A stretch of DNA of 64,000 bases from Schizochytrium sp. CCTCC M209059. Taxonomy: Eukaryota; Sar; Bigyra; Thraustochytrida; Thraustochytriidae. Under the pieces are notes generated by a model. That model did not search any database and was not told the origin of the DNA. It saw nothing but the letters and a program-made list of their open reading frames with translations. The position numbers and the translations under genes were made by a program. Every line of letters starts with the position of its first letter. Positions within the stretch are counted from its first letter, which is position 1. This document shows positions 1 through 8,931 of the stretch, piece by piece. The DNA is taken from positions 446,111 through 510,110 of the forward strand of contig KN805370.1 in the NCBI GenBank assembly GCA_000818945.1. The letters run 5' to 3'.

Positions 1-193
1 TTCGCGTCGACCAGTCGCCGACATTCTATCCTTTTTTTTTTCGCATTAGAAAAGTCTGCGCGCTCCAGCATACTCTACATACACCCATGCTGCTGCACTT
101 TTCTTATCTTTTTTGTTTTGATGATATTGTCTCTTCATGGTATACTCTACTAGTACTACTACTACAACCGACCAGAGCCCAAGCCCATGGCGC

Positions 194-3100
194 TCAAAAG
201 TTCTTGGATGATACGACATTCTTGGCCACATATGCAACGGCCTCCCAGTGCTCCGTGTACGCTTTAGTTGACTTTCTCGAGACTGCAGACGAGTTCCTGG
301 ACGACGACATCGAGTTCGAGGCGCTGAGACTCGAAAGTGAGCCGTCTTCGGCAACTTGCATGCCTTGCAAGTGACGCTGTAAAAACTGCTTCTTTTCCAG
401 CTGCCGCTGTTCGATCGCACGTTTGCGACGTGCGAGCTCTGGAATTGTTCGATCTGAAGTCTCAGAACGAAAGCTTGGATGGTCTGCAGGCGGAGGGGAC
501 GTCAATGGTAGAGCAGCGGAAGCGCTCGAGTACATGGATGAGAACGAAAAATCGCTGCCACGCGCTCCCGCATTCGCATTGCCGCCAAGACCAAGACCAC
601 CAGCCCCTACACGTTTTGCGTCCTGCATCGCAGCCATGGCCAAAGGCCCAGTGATGCCGCGACGAGCTTCCCAGCATCGGCTCTGGATGACCTTGCGCAT
701 TTCGCGCTCACGGCAAATACGCTCCAGTATAGCCCGCTCCGCGGAGGACGCAAGCTCTGGAAGCGCAAAGGTACCTCCGTCGTTCGCAATGGATGTCGTT
801 CTGCCTTGGTCCTGAGCTTTATCGCCCGCAACCCGTTTTTTTTCATTCTGGTCCTTGGCATGATGCTGAGCAAGCTGTTCTTTGGTTGCTGAGCGAACTT
901 TGGTCACGCTTCGCTTTCCACTTTGGGGAGTGGACGGGTCTTGGAAGTTTGTTGCAGCGTTACTGACCTTGCCACTGACATCGTCGTCATCGTCTGCGGC
1001 TGTCGCGCTTGTCATGGACAGCTTGCGTGGCAGCAAAGACTTTAAGGCTTTGACCGAAATCTTGCGTCGGAGCTGGGTATTGACCTTGGCCGCAAGCGAG
1101 TGCAGTTGCGACGCCGAACCGTCACAAGAGTCGCTATCCTCGACTAGAATGTGAATTCCAAAGTCCTGTCCGCCCAGCTCGCCGAGTTCTTCGACTGGTC
1201 CACTTTGATCAAGCGTGATGCACGTCTCACCATCGCTGACGTCTTCAGGGTCGTCGCTCGAGCTTGATGTGCACGTTGTCGTCGCGGCGGCGGCACTTTG
1301 CTTTTTACCTCTTGCATTACCACTTCTCGAATCATTGGCTTGAGGAGAAGATAGATGTGCTGGTTCACTCACAGGAAGTGAGCTGCTCGTGTTGGACAAA
1401 AGAGTCTGCTCTGGAGCAAGAGGAACATAGGGTGGGTAACTTGCGTCTGCAATGCGGATGCCAAGGTTCGGATCGTCCTGGCCAAGCAGGGTCTGCAGCA
1501 AATTTGCCTCCTCATCACGAAGCGCTTTAAGACGAGTCAGACGCCGCAGCGAAGCTGATTCATCGCCGGTCACGTGCTCACGTTTGCCCGGCTCGGTTCT
1601 GCTGTCGTGCTTTCCCTTTGCCTCAGTGGCATTCTCACGGGTTGCAGCTGTCGATGACGGCTGCGGCGTGTCTTCCTCCTGCCCATCTCCCAGTCCAAGA
1701 TCTTCATCATCTAGAGTTGCAGAAGACATGCACGGAGATGCAGAGGTGAGACTCATGAGGGAATGGGAGCTAAAGAGTCGAATTGAGGTGCGTCGCTGCT
1801 TAAGAGCGTCAAGGCGTTGTGCGAGGGCAAGCGCCTCGCGCATTTGTGCATGCGATTCCTCCGTGGCACCGGCAGCCCGCGCCTTCTCCACAGCTTGCAT
1901 CAAAAGCTCGCGCTCCGAGGTGCGCACCTGAGACTTTTTTCCGTATGGCGCATGAAAAAGTGCAGGCATGCTTCGCAAAAGGCGAAATCCACGAATGCGT
2001 CTAGACTTTTTCGTTTCGTTGGGGCGAATTGCGTTACTCTTGGCAAGTGTTGGCAATTGTTCTTGCTTTTGCTTCCGCAACTGCTTTTCTTGTTGCTTTT
2101 GTTGCCTTTGCTGCTGTCGTTGCTGCTTTGGAGTGAGCTTACGGGGCGCTGCGGGCGTTGTCACCGTTTCTGTCGAATCGGCGGTCAGCTCTGCCTGAAG
2201 CTGGCGCTCCCGGTGGCGGATGCGGCGCTCCAGCTTGCGAGTGAGCCGCTCCAGTTGATTCAGAGCAGCGAGCTTTGTGATATGTAGATCGGCACGAATC
2301 GCAACAGCTTCCTTGACAAGTGGGTGGGGATACGCCGCATGTTCCCCGCAGTCAAGTTTGGCCATGGCGTTGAGCGCATCGTCAATCTCCTGTTCGTTTC
2401 GACGGTCCAAGGCTGCCTCGAGACTTTTGCGCGTCGCTGCGATATCGCGAAAGCGCTGTCGCGTACGAGCGCGGCTTGCCACATGCCGAATGAAGGTAGC
2501 CACAATGAGACTGGCCCCGAAGCTCTCTGCATCCAGCACGACGCCCTCGGCCTTGGCGAGCTTGCATTCCACGTCCAGTTGACGAATAAAGTTGCTTTCG
2601 GGCATGGCATTGGCATCACGAATTGCCCGTACCAAAGTTTTGGCCTTTTGTATCTGCTCGCGCTGCGAAAGGCTTTCCTGAGCCGTTTTCGGTCGAGCGA
2701 GCCGGCTAAAGGAGTGCAACTGCGCGAGCAGATCGTCAAGGGCCTCATAACAGTCAAGGATACGCCTTGCCTCGGCCACGAGATCATCACAGACCCCTGC
2801 CTCTGCGCAGTCGACGGCGCACGCGCGCAGGATAGAGACATCTGCTCCTTTCAGAGCTCCCTCGAGTTGTGACTGACGCCCGTGGGATTCTGCAAAGGCT
2901 TCTGCCTTGCGTAAAAGGTCCTCGAGCGTGACAGAGAAGCGCTCAGACAGAGCAGGGTTTTCGCGGAGCTCTTCGAGCTGCTTCGACACTGCATCTACTT
3001 CGACAAGAGACGAGGCGGCCTCGAGGTCGACTTGGATCTTGACGATACTATCGCGAAATCGAGCAAAGCGAACACGACAGGTGTAAGCTCGTACCAAAGC

Positions 3101-5752
3101 CTGGAGCAAGGTAGCCGCTTCCTTTTGAACCTCAATGCGTGCACGTTCGAGCCTGACAGAGGACACGTCTCGGAAAAAGACGCGAGTAAGGCCAACGCGA
3201 ACGTCATCCTCTTCCAGCAGACCACGGGCGAGGAGATCAGTGCACAACTGCTCGCAAAGCTCGCGAAGGTCCGGCACGTCGCTGCTGCCCTCTTTTCTTT
3301 CTTCATGCCCATCGTGCCCTTCCTCTTTTGTGTTTGACTTGGCCGCCACGATCGCTTTCAGGGCGTCTCGGGACGCACGACGCTTCTCTTTTTCGAGAAG
3401 GAGGCCTCCAAAGCACCGCATAAAGTCAGCGTGCACGTATTGCACGGGAAAACCTTTGGCACGGACTTGCGAAGCCTCGAGGAGACCAGCATATCGAATT
3501 TGTTCGAGGACCCGCCGTCCGTTCCATTGACTCGAGGAAGCGAGGTCATTAGGCTTGATGCAACGAATAAAGTGCGGTGTGCTTTCGTCGAAAATGAGCG
3601 TCGAGAGGTAAGAAAGTTGTTCTTTGAACTGGGTGCCAAGGGTTGACTTGGCTCTTCGACCTCGAGAAAGCTGGAGAACTTCCTCTTGGGACGGAAAGCT
3701 TGCCCGGAAGTACTCGATGCTCGATTCTGCGCAGAGAAGCTGGAGTTCCAAAGGAATTGGATCCGAACTCTTTTCCAGAAAACCAGAAATGCTGTAGGTG
3801 ACGGGCCCAGCGTAGTGGTTGATGGTGAAAAGGTCACTGCAGGAAGCGTCACTTCTTTTGCTGGACTGGCTTGCAGTTCGTGAAGACTTGCCTCCGGCCC
3901 CTCGAGGGAGCGCCGGCTGGGAAAACTTGGGGTGATTCGCATGAAGGCCAAGCATCTTGCGCAAGAGACCTTGATCCGAGCCGTTGGGGACCTTGAGCTC
4001 ATCATCGATGAGGGCAAAGATGCCACGCCCTCGGCCGCCCTCGAGCAGCTTGATGCAATCGTCGATGCCGGATGCAGAGGATTCTGAGAATGCCTCGGTC
4101 TCCAATTCGTCGAGAATGCCCTCTCGCACATAAAGCTGGACTTCTTCTTCGAAAACGAGACGGTTAAAGTGAAGCTGCATCTTTTCGTTGCAGTAGTTAA
4201 TGCAGAGCTGTTCAAAGGAGTTGGTGGCGAAAATCTCGAATCCAAAGGCGTCGAGAATACCAATGGTACCGCTCTCGATGAGGCGCGAAAAGTCATCGTC
4301 CGCGCAAGTTTCCTCCTCAATGACGTCTGCGATTCCATCGAGAGATACGTTGATGCGTTCGGTTATCCGCTCGAAAAGTGCACTGTAGACTGACTTGATG
4401 AAGGCATTGGTGCAAATGCGCACCTCTGCAGGGTCGCGAGCCTTGAGAATTTGGTCACGGCCGCCCCCGCTGCTAATTGCTCGCATTGTCAAGGCGCGCA
4501 GCAGAGCTTGCACATCGAGTCCAAAGGCAGTTGCTGCCCAGTGAAGCGATTCGAGGCTCGCAGGGGGGAACTTGCACGGCAGATTGTCTTCTGTGGCGTC
4601 GTCAGGATTGAGTGCATCAATCACCTCGAGGTCTCCGAGTCGAAGGATCGCGGCGATACTGCGAAAGACGTATGTGATTTCCTCCGAGGTCATTCCCATG
4701 GTTGTCATTGCAGACTGAAGCTGAGCAAGACTTGCGGCATCATCGAGCTCACAGGTCGCCGTCATGCTCCCTTCGGGACCACGCAGTAGCCGATATGTCG
4801 CAGGGTCGGCTGAGGGCAGTCCAAAGGCCTGACGAAGGTTCTCGTCAGCAAGAAGTTGGTAGAAGATGTGAAAGTTGCGCTCGTCAGACCCAAGCTTGAC
4901 GATGCGAGACTTTTCGAGGAGGTAGTTGCGAATGTTTGCCGAAAGTGGTTGTCCTGTGGCGTAGTCTATTTCGATCTCAATCCACTTGCCGAATCGACTT
5001 GAGTTGTCGTTGCGCACTGTTTTGGCGTTGCCAAACGACTCTAAAATTGGTGCTGCTTGCACGATACGCTCTTGCAGGACATATTGTTGACTCGAGGTAT
5101 CACGGTTGAGAAAACGTGAACTTTGACGCACGCTGAGAGTGGCAAGGTGGTTTACGAAGAGGCGTGTGGACTCGCTCTTTCCGGCTCCGGACTCGCCTGT
5201 GACGACACATGAATGGCTCGACTTGTTGCGCAGCATTTCATCATATATCTCCCGCACCGTGCGCAGAATTCCAGGGGCGCGCTCGTTCATGGTGCAATGT
5301 ACAGGTTTATATGGGTTGACGGCGACCAGCGTTGGTCCAATGTTGGTGTAAATGAGATCTCGCGTGAAACCAGCCCTGAGGTTTTCTAGAATGGTGGCGT
5401 CGTTGAGTTCGGGCAGAGTGCTCATGTCGTGCACGTGTCGTCGTCCCGCGTGCATTTCTTCTAGACGGCGTTGGAGAGCCTGTTTCGTTGGACGCATAAC
5501 AATGATCTGTAATGTATGCGCAAAAAAGGAGTCGTCCATGCGTGTGCGTGAGCAACTAGGTATTGGCATGTGTGTGTATATATATATATACTTTTGTGCG
5601 TTTGTGCTGTTTAAGGAACTTACCCCTTTTCCAATACTGTCGACGACGTCCAGACAGTCGTCATCGTGGATGGTGGACACGACGCCAGGGCGGAAGCCGT
5701 CTTCTTTGTGCGCGAACCAGACCAGGTCGCCTTCTTTGAAGGGTAGGGGCAT
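194..5752 (-). CDS. Unconventional myosin heavy chain with SH3-like N-terminus and long tail
   Basis: Actin-based ATPase motor. After removal of the intron at 5507-5623 the product is about 1813 aa. The N-terminus (VWFAHKEDGFRPGVV) looks like the myosin SH3-like domain. The motor shows the P-loop GESGAGKSE near residue 147, switch I NDNSSRFGKW, switch II DAFGFE (usually DIFGFE), the relay/actin-binding region NYCNEKMQLHF, and HFIRCIKPND. One clear IQ-type helix follows (AATLLQALVRAYTCRVRF). The tail is charged and low in complexity, with Gln/Lys runs, Ser-rich stretches and short predicted coiled coils, and I recognise no cargo domain. The ATG at 5752 opens the SH3-like domain; the frame upstream is only pentanucleotide repeat. 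Motor identity is certain. Class is not assigned. Confidence 0.95.
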   Translation of the reverse strand: MPLPFKEGDLVWFAHKEDGFRPGVVSTIHDDDCLDVVDSIGKGVSSLNSTNAQKYIYIYTHMPIPSCSRTRMDDSFFAHTLQIIVMRPTKQALQRRLEEMHAGRRHVHDMSTLPELNDATILENLRAGFTRDLIYTNIGPTLVAVNPYKPVHCTMNERAPGILRTVREIYDEMLRNKSSHSCVVTGESGAGKSESTRLFVNHLATLSVRQSSRFLNRDTSSQQYVLQERIVQAAPILESFGNAKTVRNDNSSRFGKWIEIEIDYATGQPLSANIRNYLLEKSRIVKLGSDERNFHIFYQLLADENLRQAFGLPSADPATYRLLRGPEGSMTATCELDDAASLAQLQSAMTTMGMTSEEITYVFRSIAAILRLGDLEVIDALNPDDATEDNLPCKFPPASLESLHWAATAFGLDVQALLRALTMRAISSGGGRDQILKARDPAEVRICTNAFIKSVYSALFERITERINVSLDGIADVIEEETCADDDFSRLIESGTIGILDAFGFEIFATNSFEQLCINYCNEKMQLHFNRLVFEEEVQLYVREGILDELETEAFSESSASGIDDCIKLLEGGRGRGIFALIDDELKVPNGSDQGLLRKMLGLHANHPKFSQPALPRGAGGKSSRTASQSSKRSDASCSDLFTINHYAGPVTYSISGFLEKSSDPIPLELQLLCAESSIEYFRASFPSQEEVLQLSRGRRAKSTLGTQFKEQLSYLSTLIFDESTPHFIRCIKPNDLASSSQWNGRRVLEQIRYAGLLEASQVRAKGFPVQYVHADFMRCFGGLLLEKEKRRASRDALKAIVAAKSNTKEEGHDGHEERKEGSSDVPDLRELCEQLCTDLLARGLLEEDDVRVGLTRVFFRDVSSVRLERARIEVQKEAATLLQALVRAYTCRVRFARFRDSIVKIQVDLEAASSLVEVDAVSKQLEELRENPALSERFSVTLEDLLRKAEAFAESHGRQSQLEGALKGADVSILRACAVDCAEAGVCDDLVAEARRILDCYEALDDLLAQLHSFSRLARPKTAQESLSQREQIQKAKTLVRAIRDANAMPESNFIRQLDVECKLAKAEGVVLDAESFGASLIVATFIRHVASRARTRQRFRDIAATRKSLEAALDRRNEQEIDDALNAMAKLDCGEHAAYPHPLVKEAVAIRADLHITKLAALNQLERLTRKLERRIRHRERQLQAELTADSTETVTTPAAPRKLTPKQQRQQQRQQKQQEKQLRKQKQEQLPTLAKSNAIRPNETKKSRRIRGFRLLRSMPALFHAPYGKKSQVRTSERELLMQAVEKARAAGATEESHAQMREALALAQRLDALKQRRTSIRLFSSHSLMSLTSASPCMSSATLDDEDLGLGDGQEEDTPQPSSTAATRENATEAKGKHDSRTEPGKREHVTGDESASLRRLTRLKALRDEEANLLQTLLGQDDPNLGIRIADASYPPYVPLAPEQTLLSNTSSSLPVSEPAHLSSPQANDSRSGNARGKKQSAAAATTTCTSSSSDDPEDVSDGETCITLDQSGPVEELGELGGQDFGIHILVEDSDSCDGSASQLHSLAAKVNTQLRRKISVKALKSLLPRKLSMTSATAADDDDDVSGKVSNAATNFQDPSTPQSGKRSVTKVRSATKEQLAQHHAKDQNEKKRVAGDKAQDQGRTTSIANDGGTFALPELASSAERAILERICREREMRKVIQSRCWEARRGITGPLAMAAMQDAKRVGAGGLGLGGNANAGARGSDFSFSSMYSSASAALPLTSPPPADHPSFRSETSDRTIPELARRKRAIEQRQLEKKQFLQRHLQGMQVAEDGSLSSLSASNSMSSSRNSSAVSRKSTKAYTEHWEAVAYVAKNVVSSKNF
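5507..5623 (-). other. Spliceosomal intron inside the myosin gene (117 nt, phase 0)
   Basis: On the minus strand the segment begins GTAAGT directly after GGA AAA GGG and ends with ACAG before ATC ATT GTT ATG. It is exactly 39 codons long and has no stop in frame, so an ORF caller reads through it. The 39 residues it would encode (KYIYIYTHMPIP and so on, from a TATATA run) interrupt the SH3-like domain. Splicing gives DSIGKG-IIVMRPTK, which fits the family. It is the only well-supported intron I see in the window. Confidence 0.85.
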
Positions 5753-6797
5753 GGCCTTTTTCTTCTCAAGAACCAGGAGCAGGAGCAGAAGCAGCAGTGG
5801 GAAAGAAGACGGCAACACAGCGCAGCGCAGCGCAGCGCAGCGCAGCGCAACGCAACGCAACGCAACGCAACGCAACGCAACGTAACGTTACGCACGGATG
5901 CCTGCTTGCTTTCTCACGATCTCGTGCGGTCTTACGTCGCAGGACCGAGTCGCAGTCGCGGCCTGAAGCGAACGCCGATCAGGATGAGCACGAGTTTGCT
6001 GCGCAAGGCCGAGCACGGTCCCAATACGTTTCGTTCGACGTCGGAACTTTGCTCCGCCTCCCTGCGTCAAGGAACGAACGTTAATCAGAGGACAGGAATG
6101 ATCTGCTGGCAACAGAAAGGCTAGCACAAGAGAGAGTTTGTCAACGCAAGGTCATTTACCTGCCTGCTTTTTTCTGCCTGCCTACTTGCGCCTACCTGCC
6201 TGTCTGCGAGACGACGGAGACAGACTTGCGAGACCGTGCATGGTGAGAAAGTAGCATGCATGTCCGATTCGAAGGCAATGGGCGAAAATCAGCGCACGAA
6301 GGATAAGCTCGGGCACACTCCTGGCGGAGATAGCTGCTCGTTGTCAGCTGTCCCTTTTCACGCGACGTGGCGTTCTCTGGTTCCCCTAGGGTCTCTTACA
6401 GTTTACCTTAGACGCCCGACTCGAAAGTGCGATCGAGGCGGACAATGCGTCAATGGAGGGCCTGGGGGCGCGCCAAGACTGCTCTTTATCTCATCAGCAG
6501 CCGCGAGGTATGCATGCATGCCATTCATGTCACAAAGCCAGCGGATAAATGGAAAAGAAGGCCCGCAACGAAGGGGGACAGGCCAAGGCAGGACAGGACA
6601 GGACATTCCAAGGATTGGCCAATAAAAGTAACAAGCCTCAGCTTCCCGATCCCGGCCTCTTCTAAAAAAAAAAAGCGCCGCGTCCGCCACCGCTCACAGA
6701 ACTCCTCAAGCTCAACTTGCGAGGACACCTCCTCCGCTGGCCTTCGGAGACAGACGCCCGCCCGCCCGTCCCGTCCCCACCGCGCTCGCGCGCTCCC
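5753..6797. other. Intergenic region between myosin and the acylated acidic protein
   Basis: It holds the myosin 5' flank with the pentanucleotide repeat and a short AGGACAGGACAGGACA run near 6585. The GC-rich stretch before the assembly gap probably contains promoter or leader of the rightward gene. I see no convincing gene. Confidence 0.6.
5819..5893. repeat. Pentanucleotide repeat (CGCAG/CGCAA/CGTAA)n upstream of myosin
   Basis: A 5-bp tandem repeat that drifts from CGCAG to CGCAA to CGTAA units, just upstream of the myosin start. It stays open in several frames and creates artificial N-terminal extensions (RCVALRCVAL). It lies in the 5' flank or leader of the myosin gene. Confidence 0.9.
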
Positions 6798-7350
6798 GAN
6801 NNNNNNNNNNNNNNNNNNNNNNNNNNNNNNNNNNNNNNNNNNNNNNNNNNNNNNNNNNNNNNNNNNNNNNNNNNNNNNNNNNNNNNNNNNNNNNNNNNNN
6901 NNNNNNNNNNNNNNNNNNNNNNNNNNNNNNNNNNNNNNNNNNNNNNNNNNNNNNNNNNNNNNNNNNNNNNNNNNNNNNNNNNNNNNNNNNNNNNNNNNNN
7001 NNNNNNNNNNNNNNNNNNNNNNNNNNNNNNNNNNNNNNNNNNNNNNNNNNNNNNNNNNNNNNNNNNNNNNNNNNNNNNNNNNNNNNNNNNNNNNNNNNNN
7101 NNNNNNNNNNNNNNNNNNNNNNNNNNNNNNNNNNNNNNNNNNNNNNNNNNNNNNNNNNNNNNNNNNNNNNNNNNNNNNNNNNNNNNNNNNNNNNNNNNNN
7201 NNNNNNNNNNNNNNNNNNNNNNNNNNNNNNNNNNNNNNNNNNNNNNNNNNNNNNNNNNNNNNNNNNNNNNNNNNNNNNNNNNNNNNNNNNNNNNNNNNNN
7301 NNNNNNNNNNNNNNNNNNNNNNNNNNNNNNNNNNNNNNNNNNNNNNNNNN
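6798..7350. other. Assembly gap (N run)
   Basis: 553 N characters. The left flank is CG-rich and the right flank begins 22 bp before an ATG, so the gap probably covers the GC-rich leader or promoter of the gene starting at 7373. Open frames reported across it are meaningless. Confidence 0.99.
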
Positions 7351-7372
7351 CGGAGACGCCGCGCGCGACGCC

Positions 7373-8755
7373 ATGGGGTGCACGAGCTCGAAGGCGCACC
7401 GCGCGCGCGAGGAGCGCGGGGGCGGGGGCGGCGCCGGCAAGGGCGAGGCGCACGACGTCGAGGCGCACCGTGACGACGAGGGCGACGCCGCCGCGGCCAG
7501 GGCCAAGCTGGGCGGCGCCGCCGCGGAGAAGGCGCCGCCGGAGACGCCCGAGTCGCCCGGCACCGCGCAGGAGCGCGGACCCGCGGAGAGCGTCGACCCG
7601 GCCGAGGAGAGCAGCGAGGGAGAGGAGTCCCGCGATGTCGAAGAGCTGGCACGAACCGGCGCAGAGGCAGCAGGGGAGGAAGAAGAGGCTGCCGCGGAAA
7701 AGGAGCCCGAAAACGGGGTCGTTGAGGTGGAGACCCTGGGCGAGAGCCATCCCGGGAACGAAGCCCAGGCTGTGAACGAAGCCCAGGCTGTGAACGGAGG
7801 CCACGCTGTGAACGGAGGCCAAGCTGTGAACGGAGGCCAGGCCGAGGGCGAAGGAGAAGGAGAAGCCGAGACGAAGAAGAATCACGGACTGAAGGTTGAC
7901 ACCGGCAAGCCCGATCGTGGCACGGACCCCTCAGTCTCCTCAAGCAAGGAACTCGTTGAAGATGCACAAGAAGAAGAAGAAGAAGAAGAAAAGGAAAAGG
8001 AGAAAAACCCCGAACAGACACCAAAGACGCCCAAGACTGGCGACAAGATCGTCCGCGTTCTGCAAGCAGGAGAAGCCGAGGTAGCCGAGGCGCTGCGCAA
8101 AGGCGACGATAAAGTTGCTCGATGGTTGATCCCTCCAACGCCAACCAGTGTTGCGAGCGATCACTTTCGATCAACCAGGGCGCTCGGCGACAACGACGAC
8201 ACCTGGAGCGTCTCGTCGCGCAAGACGGCTCCCATCGTGGTGAATTCCTCGACCATTGGGCTGGATGCATTTGCTGATTGGTTGCTGCCTGGCGCGCAGA
8301 CGAGCAGGAGCGCGCGAACGTCGCGTAGCAACACGAGCGTCTCTGCGCGGAGAATGTCGCAGCAACGTCGCGCGGACCGCAGTCGCAGTGAGCGTCTGCA
8401 CTCGAAACAGCGAAGAACGCATCATGCCGAGGAACCTGTCCTCACTGCGGACTTTGTTCTCGATGACTTTAAAAGCATCTTTGCGAGTTTGCGCAAGCTG
8501 GGTAATGTGGACCTTGGGAACGCGCAACATGCGTTCAAGTTGCCGGGATCCACGGGAACGACGAACGCGGACGCTACGCCCTCACGAAAGTCTTCCTCCT
8601 CGGATGTGTCGGGCTCGAGCTCGAATGGTCGATTGAAACGAGGCCGCGTGCCCTCGCTCGCGGACGAGGACTTTCACATGCGTTTCTCCACGGACGATGA
8701 AGAAGCACCCAAATCAGCCTCTTCATACTCGTTCCGCGATATGGTTTCGAGTTGA
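7373..8755 (+). CDS. Acidic, probably N-myristoylated/palmitoylated protein of unknown function
   Basis: A 460-aa protein starting MGCTSSK. Gly2 followed by Ser/Thr at position 6 is the N-myristoylation pattern and Cys3 is a typical palmitoylation site, so membrane attachment is predicted. The first half is disordered and Glu/Ala-rich, with five six-residue repeats of the type NGGQAV encoded by an 18-bp repeat (about 7756-7842) and a Glu/Lys run. The second half is Ser/Arg-rich, with a more ordered patch around VLTADFVLDDFKSIFASLRKL. I recognise no catalytic domain. The start has a GCCATGG context just after the gap. It converges on the next gene, with 176 bp between stops. It could be a scaffold or substrate at the membrane; that is a guess. 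Confidence 0.75.
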   Translation: MGCTSSKAHRAREERGGGGGAGKGEAHDVEAHRDDEGDAAAARAKLGGAAAEKAPPETPESPGTAQERGPAESVDPAEESSEGEESRDVEELARTGAEAAGEEEEAAAEKEPENGVVEVETLGESHPGNEAQAVNEAQAVNGGHAVNGGQAVNGGQAEGEGEGEAETKKNHGLKVDTGKPDRGTDPSVSSSKELVEDAQEEEEEEEKEKEKNPEQTPKTPKTGDKIVRVLQAGEAEVAEALRKGDDKVARWLIPPTPTSVASDHFRSTRALGDNDDTWSVSSRKTAPIVVNSSTIGLDAFADWLLPGAQTSRSARTSRSNTSVSARRMSQQRRADRSRSERLHSKQRRTHHAEEPVLTADFVLDDFKSIFASLRKLGNVDLGNAQHAFKLPGSTGTTNADATPSRKSSSSDVSGSSSNGRLKRGRVPSLADEDFHMRFSTDDEEAPKSASSYSFRDMVSS

Positions 8756-8931
8756 AGAAATTGTATTCCTATCACGTCGAAAGCAACATGGTGGCCATCA
8801 GGACATCATGGTTTCCTTTGGTGCGATTCATCCTCTTCTTCTTTCTTTTCCTTTTACTACATTAGTGGCTCGCCGTTTGGGCAGACACCGAAATGGAACA
8901 TGTATATTTTGTCAAAAATCGAATCATTTAA

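Noticed and set aside
5753..5875. Myosin extension beginning RCVALRCVAL
   Set aside because: It is a translated pentanucleotide repeat; the SH3-like domain begins right after the ATG at 5752.
6427..8270. Long frames running through the N gap
   Set aside because: Most of their length is unknown sequence; only the plus frame from 7373 has a coherent start and composition.
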